DNA of 64,000 nt, from NCBI RefSeq assembly GCF_041052385.1, contig NZ_CP163439.1:3647001-3711000 (forward strand). The letters are read 5' to 3'. The notes below the pieces were generated by a model that was not told the origin of the DNA, did not search any database, and saw only the letters and a program-made list of their open reading frames with translations. Made by a program: the position numbers and the translations under genes. Below are positions 36,133 to 45,348 of this stretch, piece after piece. The stretch is from Streptomyces sp. R28. Lineage in GTDB: Bacteria; Actinomycetota; Actinomycetes; Streptomycetales; Streptomycetaceae. Position 1 is the first letter of the stretch; the number at the start of each line of letters is the position of its first letter.

Positions 36133-38082
36133 CGCCGGCGCCGGCGCGGCGTTCTTGACCGTAAGAGGCAGCAGCTTCTTCCCGGTCGGTCCGATCTGGA
36201 TCTGCGTGTCCATCTGCGGGCACACCCCACAGTCGAAGCACGGCGTCCACCGGCAGTCCTCCACCTCGGTCTCGTCGAGGGCGTCCTGCCAGTCCTCCCA
36301 GAGCCAGTCCTTGTCGAGGCCGGAGTCGAGGTGGTCCCAGGGCAGGACCTCCTCGTACGTGCGCTCGCGCGTCGTGTACCAGTCGACGTCGACGCCGAAG
36401 GGGGCCAGCGCCTTGTCGGCGCAACTCATCCAGCGGTCGTAGGAGAAGTGCTCGCGCCAGCCGTCGAAGCGGCCGCCGTCCTCGTAGACCGCGCGGATGA
36501 CCGAGCCGATGCGGCGGTCGCCCCGGGAGAGGAGGCCCTCGACGATGCCGGGCTTGCCGTCGTGGTAGCGGAAGCCGATCGAGCGGCCGTACTTCTTGTC
36601 GCCGCGGATCTTGTCGCGGAGCTTCTCGAGACGGGCGTCCGTCTCCTCCGCGCTCAGCTGCGGCGCCCACTGGAACGGCGTGTGGGGCTTGGGGACGAAG
36701 CCGCCGATCGAGACAGTGCAGCGGATGTCGTTGGACCTCGAGACCTCACGGCCCTTGGCGATCACGCTCATCGCCATGTCCGCGATCTGCAGGACGTCGT
36801 CGTCGGTCTCCGTCGGCAGGCCGCACATGAAGTACAGCTTCACCTGGCGCCAGCCGTTGCCGTACGCAGTCGCGACCGTACGGATCAGGTCCTCTTCGGA
36901 GACCATCTTGTTGATGACCTTGCGCATGCGCTCGGAGCCGCCCTCGGGGGCGAAGGTCAGGCCCGACCTACGGCCGTTCCTCGTGAGCTCGTTCGCCAGG
37001 TCCACGTTGAACGCGTCCACGCGGGTGGAGGGGAGGGACAGGCCGATCTTGTCCTCCTCGTACCTGTCCGCCAGGCCCTTCGCGATGTCGCCGATCTCGC
37101 TGTGGTCGGCCGATGAGAGGGACAGGAGGCCGACCTCTTCGAAGCCCGTCGCCTTCAGGCCCTTGTCGACCATGTCGCCGATGCCCGTGATCGAGCGCTC
37201 GCGCACCGGGCGCGTGATCATGCCCGCCTGGCAGAAGCGGCAGCCCCGGGTGCAGCCGCGGAAGATCTCCACCGACATGCGCTCGTGGACCGTCTCGGCG
37301 AGGGGGACCAGGGGCTGCTTGGGGTACGGCCACTCGTCGAGGTCCATGACGGTGTGCTTCGACACGCGCCACGGGACACCCGACTTGTTCGGTACGACGC
37401 GGGCGATACGGCCATCGGCGAGGTACTCGACGTCGTAGAACGCCGGGATGTACACCGAGCCCGTCTTCGCGAGGCGGAAGAGGACCTCCTCGCGGCCGCC
37501 CGGCTGCCCCTCCGCCTTCCACTCGCGGATGATCTTCGTCATGTCCAGCACGGCCTGCTCGCCGTCGCCGATGATCGCCGCGTCGATGAAGTCCGCGATC
37601 GGCTCCGGGTTGAAGGCCGCATGGCCGCCGGCCAGCACGATCGGGTCGTCGAGCGTCCGGTCCTTCGACTCCAGCGGGATGCCCGCCAGGTCCAGGGCCG
37701 TCAGCATGTTCGTGTAACCCAGCTCGGTGGAGAAGCTCAGCCCGAACACGTCGAACGCGCGCACCGGCCGGTGGCTGTCCACCGTGAACTGCGGGACGTC
37801 CTGCTCGCGCATCAGCGCCTCCAGGTCCGGCCACACGCTGTACGTGCGCTCGGCGAGGACGCCCTCCTGCTCGTTCAGGACCTCGTAGAGGATCATGACG
37901 CCCTGGTTGGGCAGCCCGACCTCGTACGCGTCCGGGTACATGAGCGCCCAGCGGACGTCGCAGGACTCCCACGGCTTGACCGTGGAGTTGAGCTCTCCGC
38001 CGACGTACTGGATCGGCTTCTGCACATGCGGGAGCAGAGCTTCGAGCTGCGGGAAAACCGACGCAGCGACTTCGGCAGGCAT
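36112..38082 (-). CDS. TIGR03960-family B12-binding-type radical SAM protein
   Basis: 656 residues from an ATG. The N-terminal half resembles the cobalamin-binding domain (WALMYPDAYEVGLPNQGVMIL, FDVFGLSFSTELGYTNML, IVLAGGHAAFNPEPI). The radical SAM core has the iron-sulfur motif Cx3Cx2C in IFRGCTRGCRFCQAGMITRPVRERS (about 276-283). A second cysteine cluster near the C-terminus (CRWTPCFDCGVCPQ) may hold another cluster. It is the usual partner of the TIGR03936 protein at 29798-30580; the pair's substrate is not established. Elsewhere the two are often adjacent or fused, so the NACHT/Mrr-TerD genes probably entered between them. Confidence 0.93.
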   Translation of the reverse strand: MPAEVAASVFPQLEALLPHVQKPIQYVGGELNSTVKPWESCDVRWALMYPDAYEVGLPNQGVMILYEVLNEQEGVLAERTYSVWPDLEALMREQDVPQFTVDSHRPVRAFDVFGLSFSTELGYTNMLTALDLAGIPLESKDRTLDDPIVLAGGHAAFNPEPIADFIDAAIIGDGEQAVLDMTKIIREWKAEGQPGGREEVLFRLAKTGSVYIPAFYDVEYLADGRIARVVPNKSGVPWRVSKHTVMDLDEWPYPKQPLVPLAETVHERMSVEIFRGCTRGCRFCQAGMITRPVRERSITGIGDMVDKGLKATGFEEVGLLSLSSADHSEIGDIAKGLADRYEEDKIGLSLPSTRVDAFNVDLANELTRNGRRSGLTFAPEGGSERMRKVINKMVSEEDLIRTVATAYGNGWRQVKLYFMCGLPTETDDDVLQIADMAMSVIAKGREVSRSNDIRCTVSIGGFVPKPHTPFQWAPQLSAEETDARLEKLRDKIRGDKKYGRSIGFRYHDGKPGIVEGLLSRGDRRIGSVIRAVYEDGGRFDGWREHFSYDRWMSCADKALAPFGVDVDWYTTRERTYEEVLPWDHLDSGLDKDWLWEDWQDALDETEVEDCRWTPCFDCGVCPQMDTQIQIGPTGKKLLPLTVKNAAPAPASSGHSH

Positions 38083-38169
38083 CTCGCGACCTTCGTGAGC
38101 GGGACAGAACTGACAGGGGTGACCATCTAGCCTAACGCGGCCGCGACCACCCCCCGTACGCCCGGAAGG

Positions 38170-39675
38170 TCAGAGGGCGTCCGCCTCGTCCTTGATCCCG
38201 TCCCAGAACCCGGGCAGCTCGGCCTCCACGGCCTCCGCCCGCTGCTCCTCACGCCCGTAGAGCAGCCCGTATGTGAAGGCGCTCTCCCCCGCCGCGTGGG
38301 CGACCGCGGACAGCTCGCGCAGGGTCTGCCGGGCCATCACGCTGTCCTGGTGCTCCCCGAGCAGGTTCTGCAGGGACTTCATGGACTTGACCATGGCCTT
38401 GGCGGGCTTGCCGAGGACAGGGCGGGCCGTCTCGGCCGCGTAACGGGTGCGCTTGGTCTTCTTGCGGGCCTCGTGGATCGCGACGTCCCGGTCGGTGCCG
38501 GGCTCCAGCTCCAGCGCCTGTCCGACGAGCCCGGTGACCTTCCGGAAGTCCTTCCGCACGGCCTTGGCGATCACCTTGCGGGGCTTCTTCCCGGCCGCCT
38601 TCAGCAGCGGCGGGTCCGCGATCAGCGCGTCCAGGGTGTCGAGCAGGGTGAGGTAGCGCTGGGAGTCCAGGACGCCGATCAGCTTGCCGCGGGCCCCGCC
38701 GTGCTTGGCGCTCGCCCAGGTGCCCAGGCGCTCCGCGATCGGGCCGGAGACCAGGGTGTGGGGCACCTCGTCGAGGGCCGCCGTCAGGCGCTCGGTCAGC
38801 ACCTCGCGGTCCCGGTCCACGCCCAGTTCGCCGGCCAGCCACTTCAGCTCGTCGCCGATCGGGTCGGTGACGGCCCGGTCCAGGACCTTGCCGTACGACT
38901 TGAAGGTGCTGCGCATCCGGCGGGTGGCGACGCGCATGCTGTGCACGGAGTCCTCGACGTCCTGGCGTACGGCCGGGTCGAGCTCGACGATCGCGTCCCG
39001 CTGGGCACGGACGTACGCGAGCACATGGTCACCGGCGGTCACGGGGGCGCCGAGCGAGGCGGCGGAACGCTTCTTCTTGGGTGCGGTCTCCGCGAGGGCC
39101 CGGCCCAGCTTGGAGAAGGACGCGGACGGCCGCACGCCCGCCTTGCGCAGCCGCTTCTCCACCTTGTCGAGGAAGGCCGGGTCGCCGCCGTCGGCGAGCT
39201 CCACCTCGATCTCGGTCCACTGGGCGTCTCCGACGCCGCCACTGAGCCGCTCGGCGCGCACGGCGTCCACGCTGACCTCCGCCAGCAGCCGTCCCTCCGC
39301 GTCGAGGAGGTCACGCACATCACGGTCCGATCGCAGCCGGACCACGGGCAGCAGTTCGACGGCCCGGACCCGGGAGCGGACCAGAGCGGCGAGCTCGTCG
39401 GGGAGGGTGTCGGAGAGCGGGGCGCGGATCTCGTCGCGGACGCCCTCGGAGACGGGGAACTTCAGGTGCCAGCCCGCGTCCGATCCGCCGGTGCGGCGGC
39501 GCAAGGTGATCGAGGACGCGGTGAGGCGTTCGTCCGCGGTGTCGTAATAGGTGGCGTCCAGGTGGACCACACCCTTGTCGACGACGGTCTCGACCCCCGC
39601 GACGCCGGTCAGGTCGGGCAGGCCGCTGTGGTCGGATTCGTACTTCCGCTCAATCTCGCGCTTTGTGTCCGCCAT
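38170..39675 (-). CDS. CYTH and CHAD domain protein
   Basis: 501 residues. CYTH (about 1-200) is the triphosphate tunnel fold: EIERKYESD at the start is its ExExK-like signature, with LTASSITLRRRTG and WHLKFPV. CHAD (about 215-500) is a helical histidine-rich domain that binds polyphosphate: SVHSMRVATRRMRSTFKSYGKVLD and AIHEARKKTKRTRYAAETARP. The pair suggests inorganic polyphosphate hydrolysis or binding in the cytoplasm or on polyphosphate granules. There is no ribosome site. A TAGATT -10 element ends 6 bases before the ATG, so the message is probably leaderless. Confidence 0.92.
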   Translation of the reverse strand: MADTKREIERKYESDHSGLPDLTGVAGVETVVDKGVVHLDATYYDTADERLTASSITLRRRTGGSDAGWHLKFPVSEGVRDEIRAPLSDTLPDELAALVRSRVRAVELLPVVRLRSDRDVRDLLDAEGRLLAEVSVDAVRAERLSGGVGDAQWTEIEVELADGGDPAFLDKVEKRLRKAGVRPSASFSKLGRALAETAPKKKRSAASLGAPVTAGDHVLAYVRAQRDAIVELDPAVRQDVEDSVHSMRVATRRMRSTFKSYGKVLDRAVTDPIGDELKWLAGELGVDRDREVLTERLTAALDEVPHTLVSGPIAERLGTWASAKHGGARGKLIGVLDSQRYLTLLDTLDALIADPPLLKAAGKKPRKVIAKAVRKDFRKVTGLVGQALELEPGTDRDVAIHEARKKTKRTRYAAETARPVLGKPAKAMVKSMKSLQNLLGEHQDSVMARQTLRELSAVAHAAGESAFTYGLLYGREEQRAEAVEAELPGFWDGIKDEADAL

Positions 39676-39681
39676 GACCCG

Positions 39682-39711
39682 AATCTAGTGCGAGTCACGA
39701 CGTGGTGACAG
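39682..39711 (-). promoter_or_regulatory. Candidate promoter giving a leaderless CYTH-CHAD message
   Basis: On the minus strand, CTGTCA (39711-39706; 4 of 6 to TTGACA) is followed after 18 bases by TAGATT (39687-39682), a TANNNT -10 hexamer. The ATG begins 6 bases after it, so transcription would start at or next to the start codon. Confidence 0.45.
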
Positions 39712-39887
39712 GGCTTACCAGCCATGAACCCCAGGTAAACCGATTCGGCCCGTCCGGCGACGGAGGACGACACCGTGCATGCCGAAGCGGGGGCCTGGTG
39801 GCCCAGGGGGACCTGAGGGACGGCACCCTCCCCAGGACGGCCGCCCTGGCCAACGGCGACCGCCCACACGGCCCCACCACCAAAGGC

Positions 39888-41087
39888 CTACGCGGACATC
39901 GGCCGCTGCACCCGGATCGACTGCAGCAACCCCACCGCCACCCACACCGCGAACATCGACGATCCGCCGTACGACACGAACGGCAGCGGCAGACCGGTCA
40001 CCGGCATGATCCCCAGGGTCATCCCGATGTTCTCGAACGCCTGGAAGGCGAACCACGCCACGATGCCCGCCGCGACGATCGTCCCGTACAGCTCGGTCGT
40101 CTCGCGCGCGATACGGCAGGCCCGCCACAGGATCACGCCGAGGAGCAGGATGATCAGCCCGCCGCCGACGAAGCCCAACTCCTCCCCCGCCACCGTGAAG
40201 ACGAAGTCGGTCTGCTGCTCCGGCACGAACTGGCCGGTCGTCTGCGAGCCGTGGAACAGCCCCGAGCCCGACAGTCCGCCCGAACCGATCGCGATGCGTG
40301 CCTGGTTGGTGTTGTAGCCGACGCCCGCGGGGTCGAGGCTGGGGTTCGCGAAGGCCGCGAACCGGGCGATCTGGTAGTCGTCCAGGACGCCCAGCTGCCA
40401 GACCGCGATGGCGCCCGTCGTCCCCGCGCCGATCAGCCCGAAGACCCAGCGGTTGGAGGCCCCGGACGCGAGCAGCACGCCCAGCACGATCACCACCATC
40501 ACCATGACCGAGCCGAGGTCGGGCATGAGCATCACGACCAGCATCGGTACGGCGGCCAGGCCCAGCGCCTGCACCACCGTGCGATGGTCGGGGTACTGCT
40601 TGTCCCCCGCGTCCACTCTCGTGGCCAGCAGCATCGCCATGCCCAGGATGATCGTGATCTTCACGAACTCCGAGGGCTGGAGGGAGAAGCCGCCGGGGAG
40701 CTTGATCCAGGAGTGGGCGCCGTTGATCGTGGAGCCGAGCGGGGTGAGCACCAGCAGGATCAGGAAGACCGAGAGGCCGTACAGGATCGGCACCGCGGTG
40801 CGCAGGGTGCGGTGCCCCAGCCAGACCGTGCCGACCATCAGGGCGAGCCCGATGCCGGTGTTCAGCAGATGCCGGACCAGAAAGTAGTACGGGTCGTCCT
40901 GGTTGAGCTCGGTGCGGTTGCGGGTCGCCGAGAAGACGAGCAGCGAGCCGATCAGCGACAGTGTCGTCGCCGCCAGCAGTATCGGCCAGTCGAGCCGACG
41001 GGCGAGCGAGTCGCGGGCGAACAGGCGGGTCCAGCCCGCCCGTTCGGGCCCGTACCCGGAGACCTGGAAGCTGTTGACGCCGGTCAT
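39888..41087 (-). CDS. rodA: RodA/FtsW-type SEDS peptidoglycan glycosyltransferase
   Basis: 399 residues from the ATG at 41087, which overlaps the pbp2 stop as ATGA, so translation is coupled. SEDS proteins polymerise lipid II into glycan strands in partnership with a class B PBP. About ten membrane helices are visible. Family motifs include WIKLPGGFSLQPSEFVKI, the large loop with NPSLDPAGVGYNTNQARIAIGSGGLSGSG and TDFVFTVAGEELGFVGG, and the terminal GLPLPFVSYGGSSM. In the mre cluster it serves lateral or spore-wall synthesis; the Streptomyces orthologue is called sfr. Confidence 0.95.
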   Translation of the reverse strand: MTGVNSFQVSGYGPERAGWTRLFARDSLARRLDWPILLAATTLSLIGSLLVFSATRNRTELNQDDPYYFLVRHLLNTGIGLALMVGTVWLGHRTLRTAVPILYGLSVFLILLVLTPLGSTINGAHSWIKLPGGFSLQPSEFVKITIILGMAMLLATRVDAGDKQYPDHRTVVQALGLAAVPMLVVMLMPDLGSVMVMVVIVLGVLLASGASNRWVFGLIGAGTTGAIAVWQLGVLDDYQIARFAAFANPSLDPAGVGYNTNQARIAIGSGGLSGSGLFHGSQTTGQFVPEQQTDFVFTVAGEELGFVGGGLIILLLGVILWRACRIARETTELYGTIVAAGIVAWFAFQAFENIGMTLGIMPVTGLPLPFVSYGGSSMFAVWVAVGLLQSIRVQRPMSA

Positions 41088-43345
41088 GTGAGCAACCTCC
41101 GGCTTCCCCGCCTGCGGCTCCTGCTGCGCCTGCGCCGGGTGTCCCGGTTCTCGGCCGTGGGCGTCGCGACCGTCCCGGCGAGCGGCTGCTCGTCCGGCGC
41201 GGCCTCGTTCTTCTGACTGGCCCGCTGCTCCTTCGCCGGGTCCTTGGAGACCTTCGGCGAGGTGATGGTCCCGTCCGTCCGGACCTTCGGCAGGTTCTTC
41301 TGCGGCGTCGACAGCAGCGCGTTCTTCTTGTTGATCGTGCCGTCGTCGGAGACGCCGTACAGCGCGTCGTAGATGTTGCGCACGGCCGGACCCGAGGCGC
41401 CGGAACCCGTACCACCCTGGGAGATCGTCATGACGACCGCGTAGTCCTTGGTGTACGTCGCGAACCACGAGGTCGTCTGCTTGCCGTAGACCTCCGCGGT
41501 ACCGGTCTTGGCGTGCATCGGGATCTTGTCCTGCGGCCAGCCGACATCGGCGAACCGCCAGGCGGCGGTGCCGCGGGTGGCCACGCCGGCGAGGGCGTCG
41601 TCCATCTCGGCGAGCGTCTGCCGGCTCATGGGCAGCTTGCCGTGCGACTTGGGCTCGATCTCCTGGACGCTCTTGCCGTCGGCGCTGAGGACGGCCTTGC
41701 CGACGGTGGGGTCGTACAGCGTGCCGCCGTTGGAGATGGCCGCGTAAATGGTGGCCATCTGGATGGGGGTGACGAGGGTGTCGCCCTGTCCGATGGAGTA
41801 GTTGACCGAGTCACCGGCGCGCATCCGGTTGCCTTCGAGGCAGTTCTCGTAGGCGATCTGCTCGGCGTACGAGCCGCCCTTCTTGCCGTACTTGCACCAG
41901 GCGTCCTTGTTGGCCTTCCAGTAGTCCTGCTTCCACTTGCGGTCGGGGATGCGGCCGGTGACCTCGTTGGGGAGGTCGATGCCGGTCTCCGCTCCGAGGC
42001 CGAACTGGTGGGCGGTCTTGTAGAACCAGTCCTTGGCGTTCTTCTTCGGCTTGGTGCCCCCGTCCCGCTTCCACTCCTCGTGCGAGAGGCGGTAGAAGAC
42101 GGTGTCGCAGGAGACCTCCAAGGCGCGGCCCAGGCTGATCGGGCCGTACCCCCTGACCTCGAAGTTCTTGAAGACCTGGCCGCCGATCGAGTACGAGCTG
42201 GAGCACTGGTAGGGGCCGTCGAAGGAGTAGCCCGCGTTGACCGCGGCGGCGGTCGGGACGACCTTGAAGATGGAGCCGGGCGCCGACTGCCCCTGGATCG
42301 CGCGGTTGAGCAGCGGGTAGTTGGAGGCTTTGCCCGTGAGCTTCTTGTAGTCCTTGGCGGAGATGCCGCCCACCCAGGCGTTCGGGTCGTACGTCGGGTT
42401 GGACGCCATGGCGACGATGCGGCCGGTCTTGGCCTCCATCACGACGACCGCGCCCGAGTCGGCCTTGTACCGCTCGTTGGTGTTGCGGTCCCACCCCTCG
42501 CGGGCCTTTTTCATGGCGTCGTTCAGCTCGTACTCGGCGACCCGCTGCACGCGGGCGTCGATGCTGGTGACGAGGTTGGAGCCGGCCTGAGCGGCGTCGG
42601 CCTCGGCCTGGCCGATGACCCGGCCGAGGTTGTCGACCTCGTAGCGGGTGACGCCGGCCTTGCCGCGCAGTTCCTTGTCGTACTCGCGCTCCAGGCCGGA
42701 GCGGCCGACCTGGTCGGAGCGCAGGTAGGGCGAGTCGGTGTCCTGGGCCTGCTGGAGTTCCTCGTCGGTGACCGGGGAGAGGTAGCCGAGGACCTGGGCG
42801 GTGTTGGCCTCGCCGGGGCTCGGGTAGCGGCGGAGGGCCTGCGGCTCGGCGGTGATGCCGGGGAAGTCCTCGGCGCGCTCACGGATCTGCAGGGCCTGCT
42901 TGGGGGTGGCCTCGTCGGTGATGGGGATCGGCTGGTACGGCGAGCCGTTCCAGCAGGGCTGCGGCGTCTCGGCGTCGCACAGCCGGACCTTCTCCATGAC
43001 CTCCTTGGGCGTCATGCCCAGCACACCGGCCAGCTTGGTGAGGACGGCCTTGCCGTCGTCCTTCATCTTCAGTAGGTCGGTGCGAGAGGCGGAGACCACG
43101 AGCCGTGTCTCGTTGTCGGCGAGGGGCACTCCGCGTGCGTCCAGGATCGAGCCGCGGACTGCGGGCTGGACGACCTGCTGGACGTGGTTGCCGGACGCCT
43201 CCTTGGCGTAGGCGTCGCCCTCGCGGATCTGCAGGTACCACAGGCGACCGCCGAGGGTGCCGAGGAGGGAGAGGACGAGGACTTGGATGACGATGAGCCG
43301 GATCTGGACGCGTGGCGTCCGGCCGGTCTCGGGGATGTTGGTCAC
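41084..43345 (-). CDS. mrdA: Penicillin-binding protein 2, class B transpeptidase
   Basis: 753 residues from a GTG with GGGAGG about 8 bases upstream. One membrane helix near 15-35 (IRLIVIQVLVLSLLGTLGGRL) is followed by the PBP dimerisation domain (RGSILDARGVPLADN). The transpeptidase domain has the active-site serine in APGSIFKVVPTAAA (SIFK near 358), SVN in GDSVNYSIGQGD, and HAKTGTAEVYG (KTG near 611). It crosslinks peptidoglycan made by RodA, with which it overlaps by 4 bases. The C-terminal 90 residues are charged, Pro/Ala/Arg-rich and probably disordered. Confidence 0.95.
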   Translation of the reverse strand: MTNIPETGRTPRVQIRLIVIQVLVLSLLGTLGGRLWYLQIREGDAYAKEASGNHVQQVVQPAVRGSILDARGVPLADNETRLVVSASRTDLLKMKDDGKAVLTKLAGVLGMTPKEVMEKVRLCDAETPQPCWNGSPYQPIPITDEATPKQALQIRERAEDFPGITAEPQALRRYPSPGEANTAQVLGYLSPVTDEELQQAQDTDSPYLRSDQVGRSGLEREYDKELRGKAGVTRYEVDNLGRVIGQAEADAAQAGSNLVTSIDARVQRVAEYELNDAMKKAREGWDRNTNERYKADSGAVVVMEAKTGRIVAMASNPTYDPNAWVGGISAKDYKKLTGKASNYPLLNRAIQGQSAPGSIFKVVPTAAAVNAGYSFDGPYQCSSSYSIGGQVFKNFEVRGYGPISLGRALEVSCDTVFYRLSHEEWKRDGGTKPKKNAKDWFYKTAHQFGLGAETGIDLPNEVTGRIPDRKWKQDYWKANKDAWCKYGKKGGSYAEQIAYENCLEGNRMRAGDSVNYSIGQGDTLVTPIQMATIYAAISNGGTLYDPTVGKAVLSADGKSVQEIEPKSHGKLPMSRQTLAEMDDALAGVATRGTAAWRFADVGWPQDKIPMHAKTGTAEVYGKQTTSWFATYTKDYAVVMTISQGGTGSGASGPAVRNIYDALYGVSDDGTINKKNALLSTPQKNLPKVRTDGTITSPKVSKDPAKEQRASQKNEAAPDEQPLAGTVATPTAENRDTRRRRSRSRRRGSRRLLT

Positions 43346-43364
43346 TGCGGCTGCCTCCCCCTCT

Positions 43365-43400
43365 CAGTGCGAGTACCGGTGCGAGTACCAGTGCGCATAC
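43365..43400. repeat. Three tandem 12-bp units between mreD and pbp2
   Basis: Consecutive units CAGTGCGAGTAC, CGGTGCGAGTAC and CAGTGCGCATAC occupy part of the 140-base gap. More degenerate GTGTGTAC-like sequence follows. They may be a binding-site array or a slippage product. Confidence 0.75.
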
Positions 43401-43485
43401 GACTGTGTGTGTACGAGTGATGAACGAAGGGCCCGCGAGGCCGGGTTCCGGCTGTGCTCACTCGTTCCGGTGAACTCCGCTGCCC

Positions 43486-44178
43486 TCACAGCCGCTTGAC
43501 CCCCTTGATGCGCCCGGCGCGCGCCGTCCGCGCCCGCCCGGCCTTCACCTTCAGGCCGCTCTTCACACCGCCGAGCCCACCGCGCTGGCCGCCGATGCGC
43601 AGGCCGGTGCCGCCGGAGAGCCAGCCGGAGGAGATGCTGGGCTTCTTCGCCTGGGAGTTGGTCTCGGCGAGCGGGTCGTTCTCCGCGCGCCGGGCCAGCG
43701 CCATGATGCCGGGCACCACGAACGGCGCCAGCAGCAGGTCGTACAGCGCGGCCGTGAACAGCAGGCTGCCGAGCCCGACATGGCGGGCGGCGGTGTCGCC
43801 GACGAGGGCGCCGACGAGGGCGTACAGCAGAGTCGATCCGATCGCGGCGACGACCACGACCACCATCGGCCCGGTGGCCGATTTGAGCCGGCCGTTCTCC
43901 GGCTTGGCGAGCCCGGCGAGGTAGCCGATCACACACAGCACCAGCGCATAGCGGCCGGCGGCGTGGTCGGCGGGCGGGGCGAGATCGGCGAGCAGTCCGG
44001 CGCCGAAGCCGACGAGGGCGCCGCCGACATGGCCGTAGACCATGGCGAGGCCCAGGACGGTCAGGAGCAGCAGGTCGGGGACGGCGCCCGGGAGGTGGAG
44101 GCGGGCGAGGACGCTCACCTGGACCACCAGGGCGACGACGACCAGGGCGGAGGAGAGCAGGATCCGGTTGACGCGCAT
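43486..44178 (-). CDS. mreD: Rod-shape protein MreD
   Basis: 230 residues from an ATG. Its AGGAG ribosome site overlaps the mreC stop codon (TAGGAGC), so the two are translationally linked. About five membrane helices are visible (ILLSSALVVVALVVQVSVLA, LLLLTVLGLAMVYGHVGGAL, GPMVVVVVAAIGSTLLYALV and others). LARLHLPGAVPDLLLL is the family's conserved N-terminal part. MreD joins MreC in linking MreB to the peptidoglycan synthases. The basic Gly/Arg/Lys-rich tail of about 60 residues (GLRIGGQRGGLGGVKSGLKV) is longer than in rod-shaped model bacteria. Confidence 0.93.
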   Translation of the reverse strand: MRVNRILLSSALVVVALVVQVSVLARLHLPGAVPDLLLLTVLGLAMVYGHVGGALVGFGAGLLADLAPPADHAAGRYALVLCVIGYLAGLAKPENGRLKSATGPMVVVVVAAIGSTLLYALVGALVGDTAARHVGLGSLLFTAALYDLLLAPFVVPGIMALARRAENDPLAETNSQAKKPSISSGWLSGGTGLRIGGQRGGLGGVKSGLKVKAGRARTARAGRIKGVKRL

Positions 44179-44191
44179 GTGGCTTCAGCTC

Positions 44192-45145
44192 CTACTGCTC
44201 TTGCTCGTACTGGTATTGGCCGTCGACCGGGGGCACGCCGGACGGCGTGACGGTCACCGTCACGGTGGGCCTGGGAGTCGGCTCGGGTTTGTCGGGGAGC
44301 ACGGTGTCGCGTGGGTCCTTCGCGGGGGCCTGGACGACGACACCGACGATGTCGAGCTTGCTGAAGCCGACGTACGGCGTGACGTACAGGGTGCGGGTCA
44401 GGTTGCCGCCGGACGGGTCGACACGGGAGACGACTCCGACGGGGACGCCGGGCACGAAGGGCTTGTCGGCCTGCGAGCCGAAGGTGACCAGGCGGTCGCC
44501 CTTCTTCACCTCGGCCTTGCCGTTGAGGAGTTCGACGCGCAGCGGTCGGTCGCCCTGGCCGGAGGCGAAGCCGAGCTCGTCGCTGGACTCCATGCGGGTG
44601 CCGACGGTGAAGTCGGGGTCGTTGGCGAGGAGGACGGTCGCGGTGTTCGGGCCGACGGTGGTGACCCGCCCGACCAGCCCGTCCCCGTTCAGGACGGTCA
44701 TGTCGCGCTGGATGCCGTCGTTCGCGCCGGCGTCGATGGTGATCGTCCAGGAGAAGCCCTGGGCCGCTCCTATGGCGATGACCTCGGCGCCCTTGATGCC
44801 GTACTGGCCCTGGCCCGCGATCTTCAGCATCTCGTCCAGCTGCCGCAGCCGACTGCGGTCGCGGTCGTCGCTGCCCAGCTTCGCCTTGAGGGCGGCGTTC
44901 TCCTGCTCCAGCCGGGCGAGTCGGTCGTGGCGCTCGCCGGAGTCGCGGATCGCGGCGACCGCGTTGCCGACCGGGTCGACCGCCGCGGACACGCTGTTCT
45001 CGATCGGGCCGAAAACCGTGGCGGCGGCGGATCGGGCGCCGTCGACAGGGGAATCCTCACCGCCGCGGATGTCCACCGTGATCAACGCGAACGCGATGGC
45101 GATCAGCAGCACCAGGAGCAGCCGGCTCTCTCGTGTGTCCCTCAC
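44192..45145 (-). CDS. mreC: Rod-shape protein MreC
   Basis: 317 residues from a GTG. A short cytoplasmic end and one membrane helix (RLLLVLLIAIAFALITVDI, about 8-26) are followed by a coiled coil (RHDRLARLEQENAALKAKLG) and the paired beta-barrel domain (DAGANDGIQRDMTVLNGDGLVGRV, GVVSRVDPSGG). The tail is Pro/Thr/Val-rich. MreC is the periplasm-side scaffold between MreB and PBP2/RodA; in Streptomyces the mre genes act mainly in spore-wall thickening. It lies 203 bases after mreB with a hairpin between, so mreCD may be expressed less than mreB. Confidence 0.94.
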   Translation of the reverse strand: MRDTRESRLLLVLLIAIAFALITVDIRGGEDSPVDGARSAAATVFGPIENSVSAAVDPVGNAVAAIRDSGERHDRLARLEQENAALKAKLGSDDRDRSRLRQLDEMLKIAGQGQYGIKGAEVIAIGAAQGFSWTITIDAGANDGIQRDMTVLNGDGLVGRVTTVGPNTATVLLANDPDFTVGTRMESSDELGFASGQGDRPLRVELLNGKAEVKKGDRLVTFGSQADKPFVPGVPVGVVSRVDPSGGNLTRTLYVTPYVGFSKLDIVGVVVQAPAKDPRDTVLPDKPEPTPRPTVTVTVTPSGVPPVDGQYQYEQEQ

Positions 45146-45298
45146 GTGCGGCGGCCGTGCCCTTCCTCATAGGAATTGCGGAAACCCCTGGGAAACCCGA
45201 AGGGTTCTGTATACGGAGTTTGTCTGCGGAGCTTGTAGGCAGAGCATGTATGCGGATGTTCGAGGCTCTTCGGGGAGCTTATGCCTCTATATCAACGA

Positions 45299-45334
45299 TC
45301 CGCCGTACGAGAGGAGATCATCCCGTACGGCGGA
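45299..45334 (-). terminator. Hairpin between mreB and mreC
   Basis: TCCGCCGTACG pairs perfectly with CGTACGGCGGA around 14 bases, 14 bases beyond the mreB stop. It can end or attenuate transcription from the mreB promoter before mreC. Confidence 0.75.
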
Positions 45335-45348
45335 ATCGAAGAGTTACG

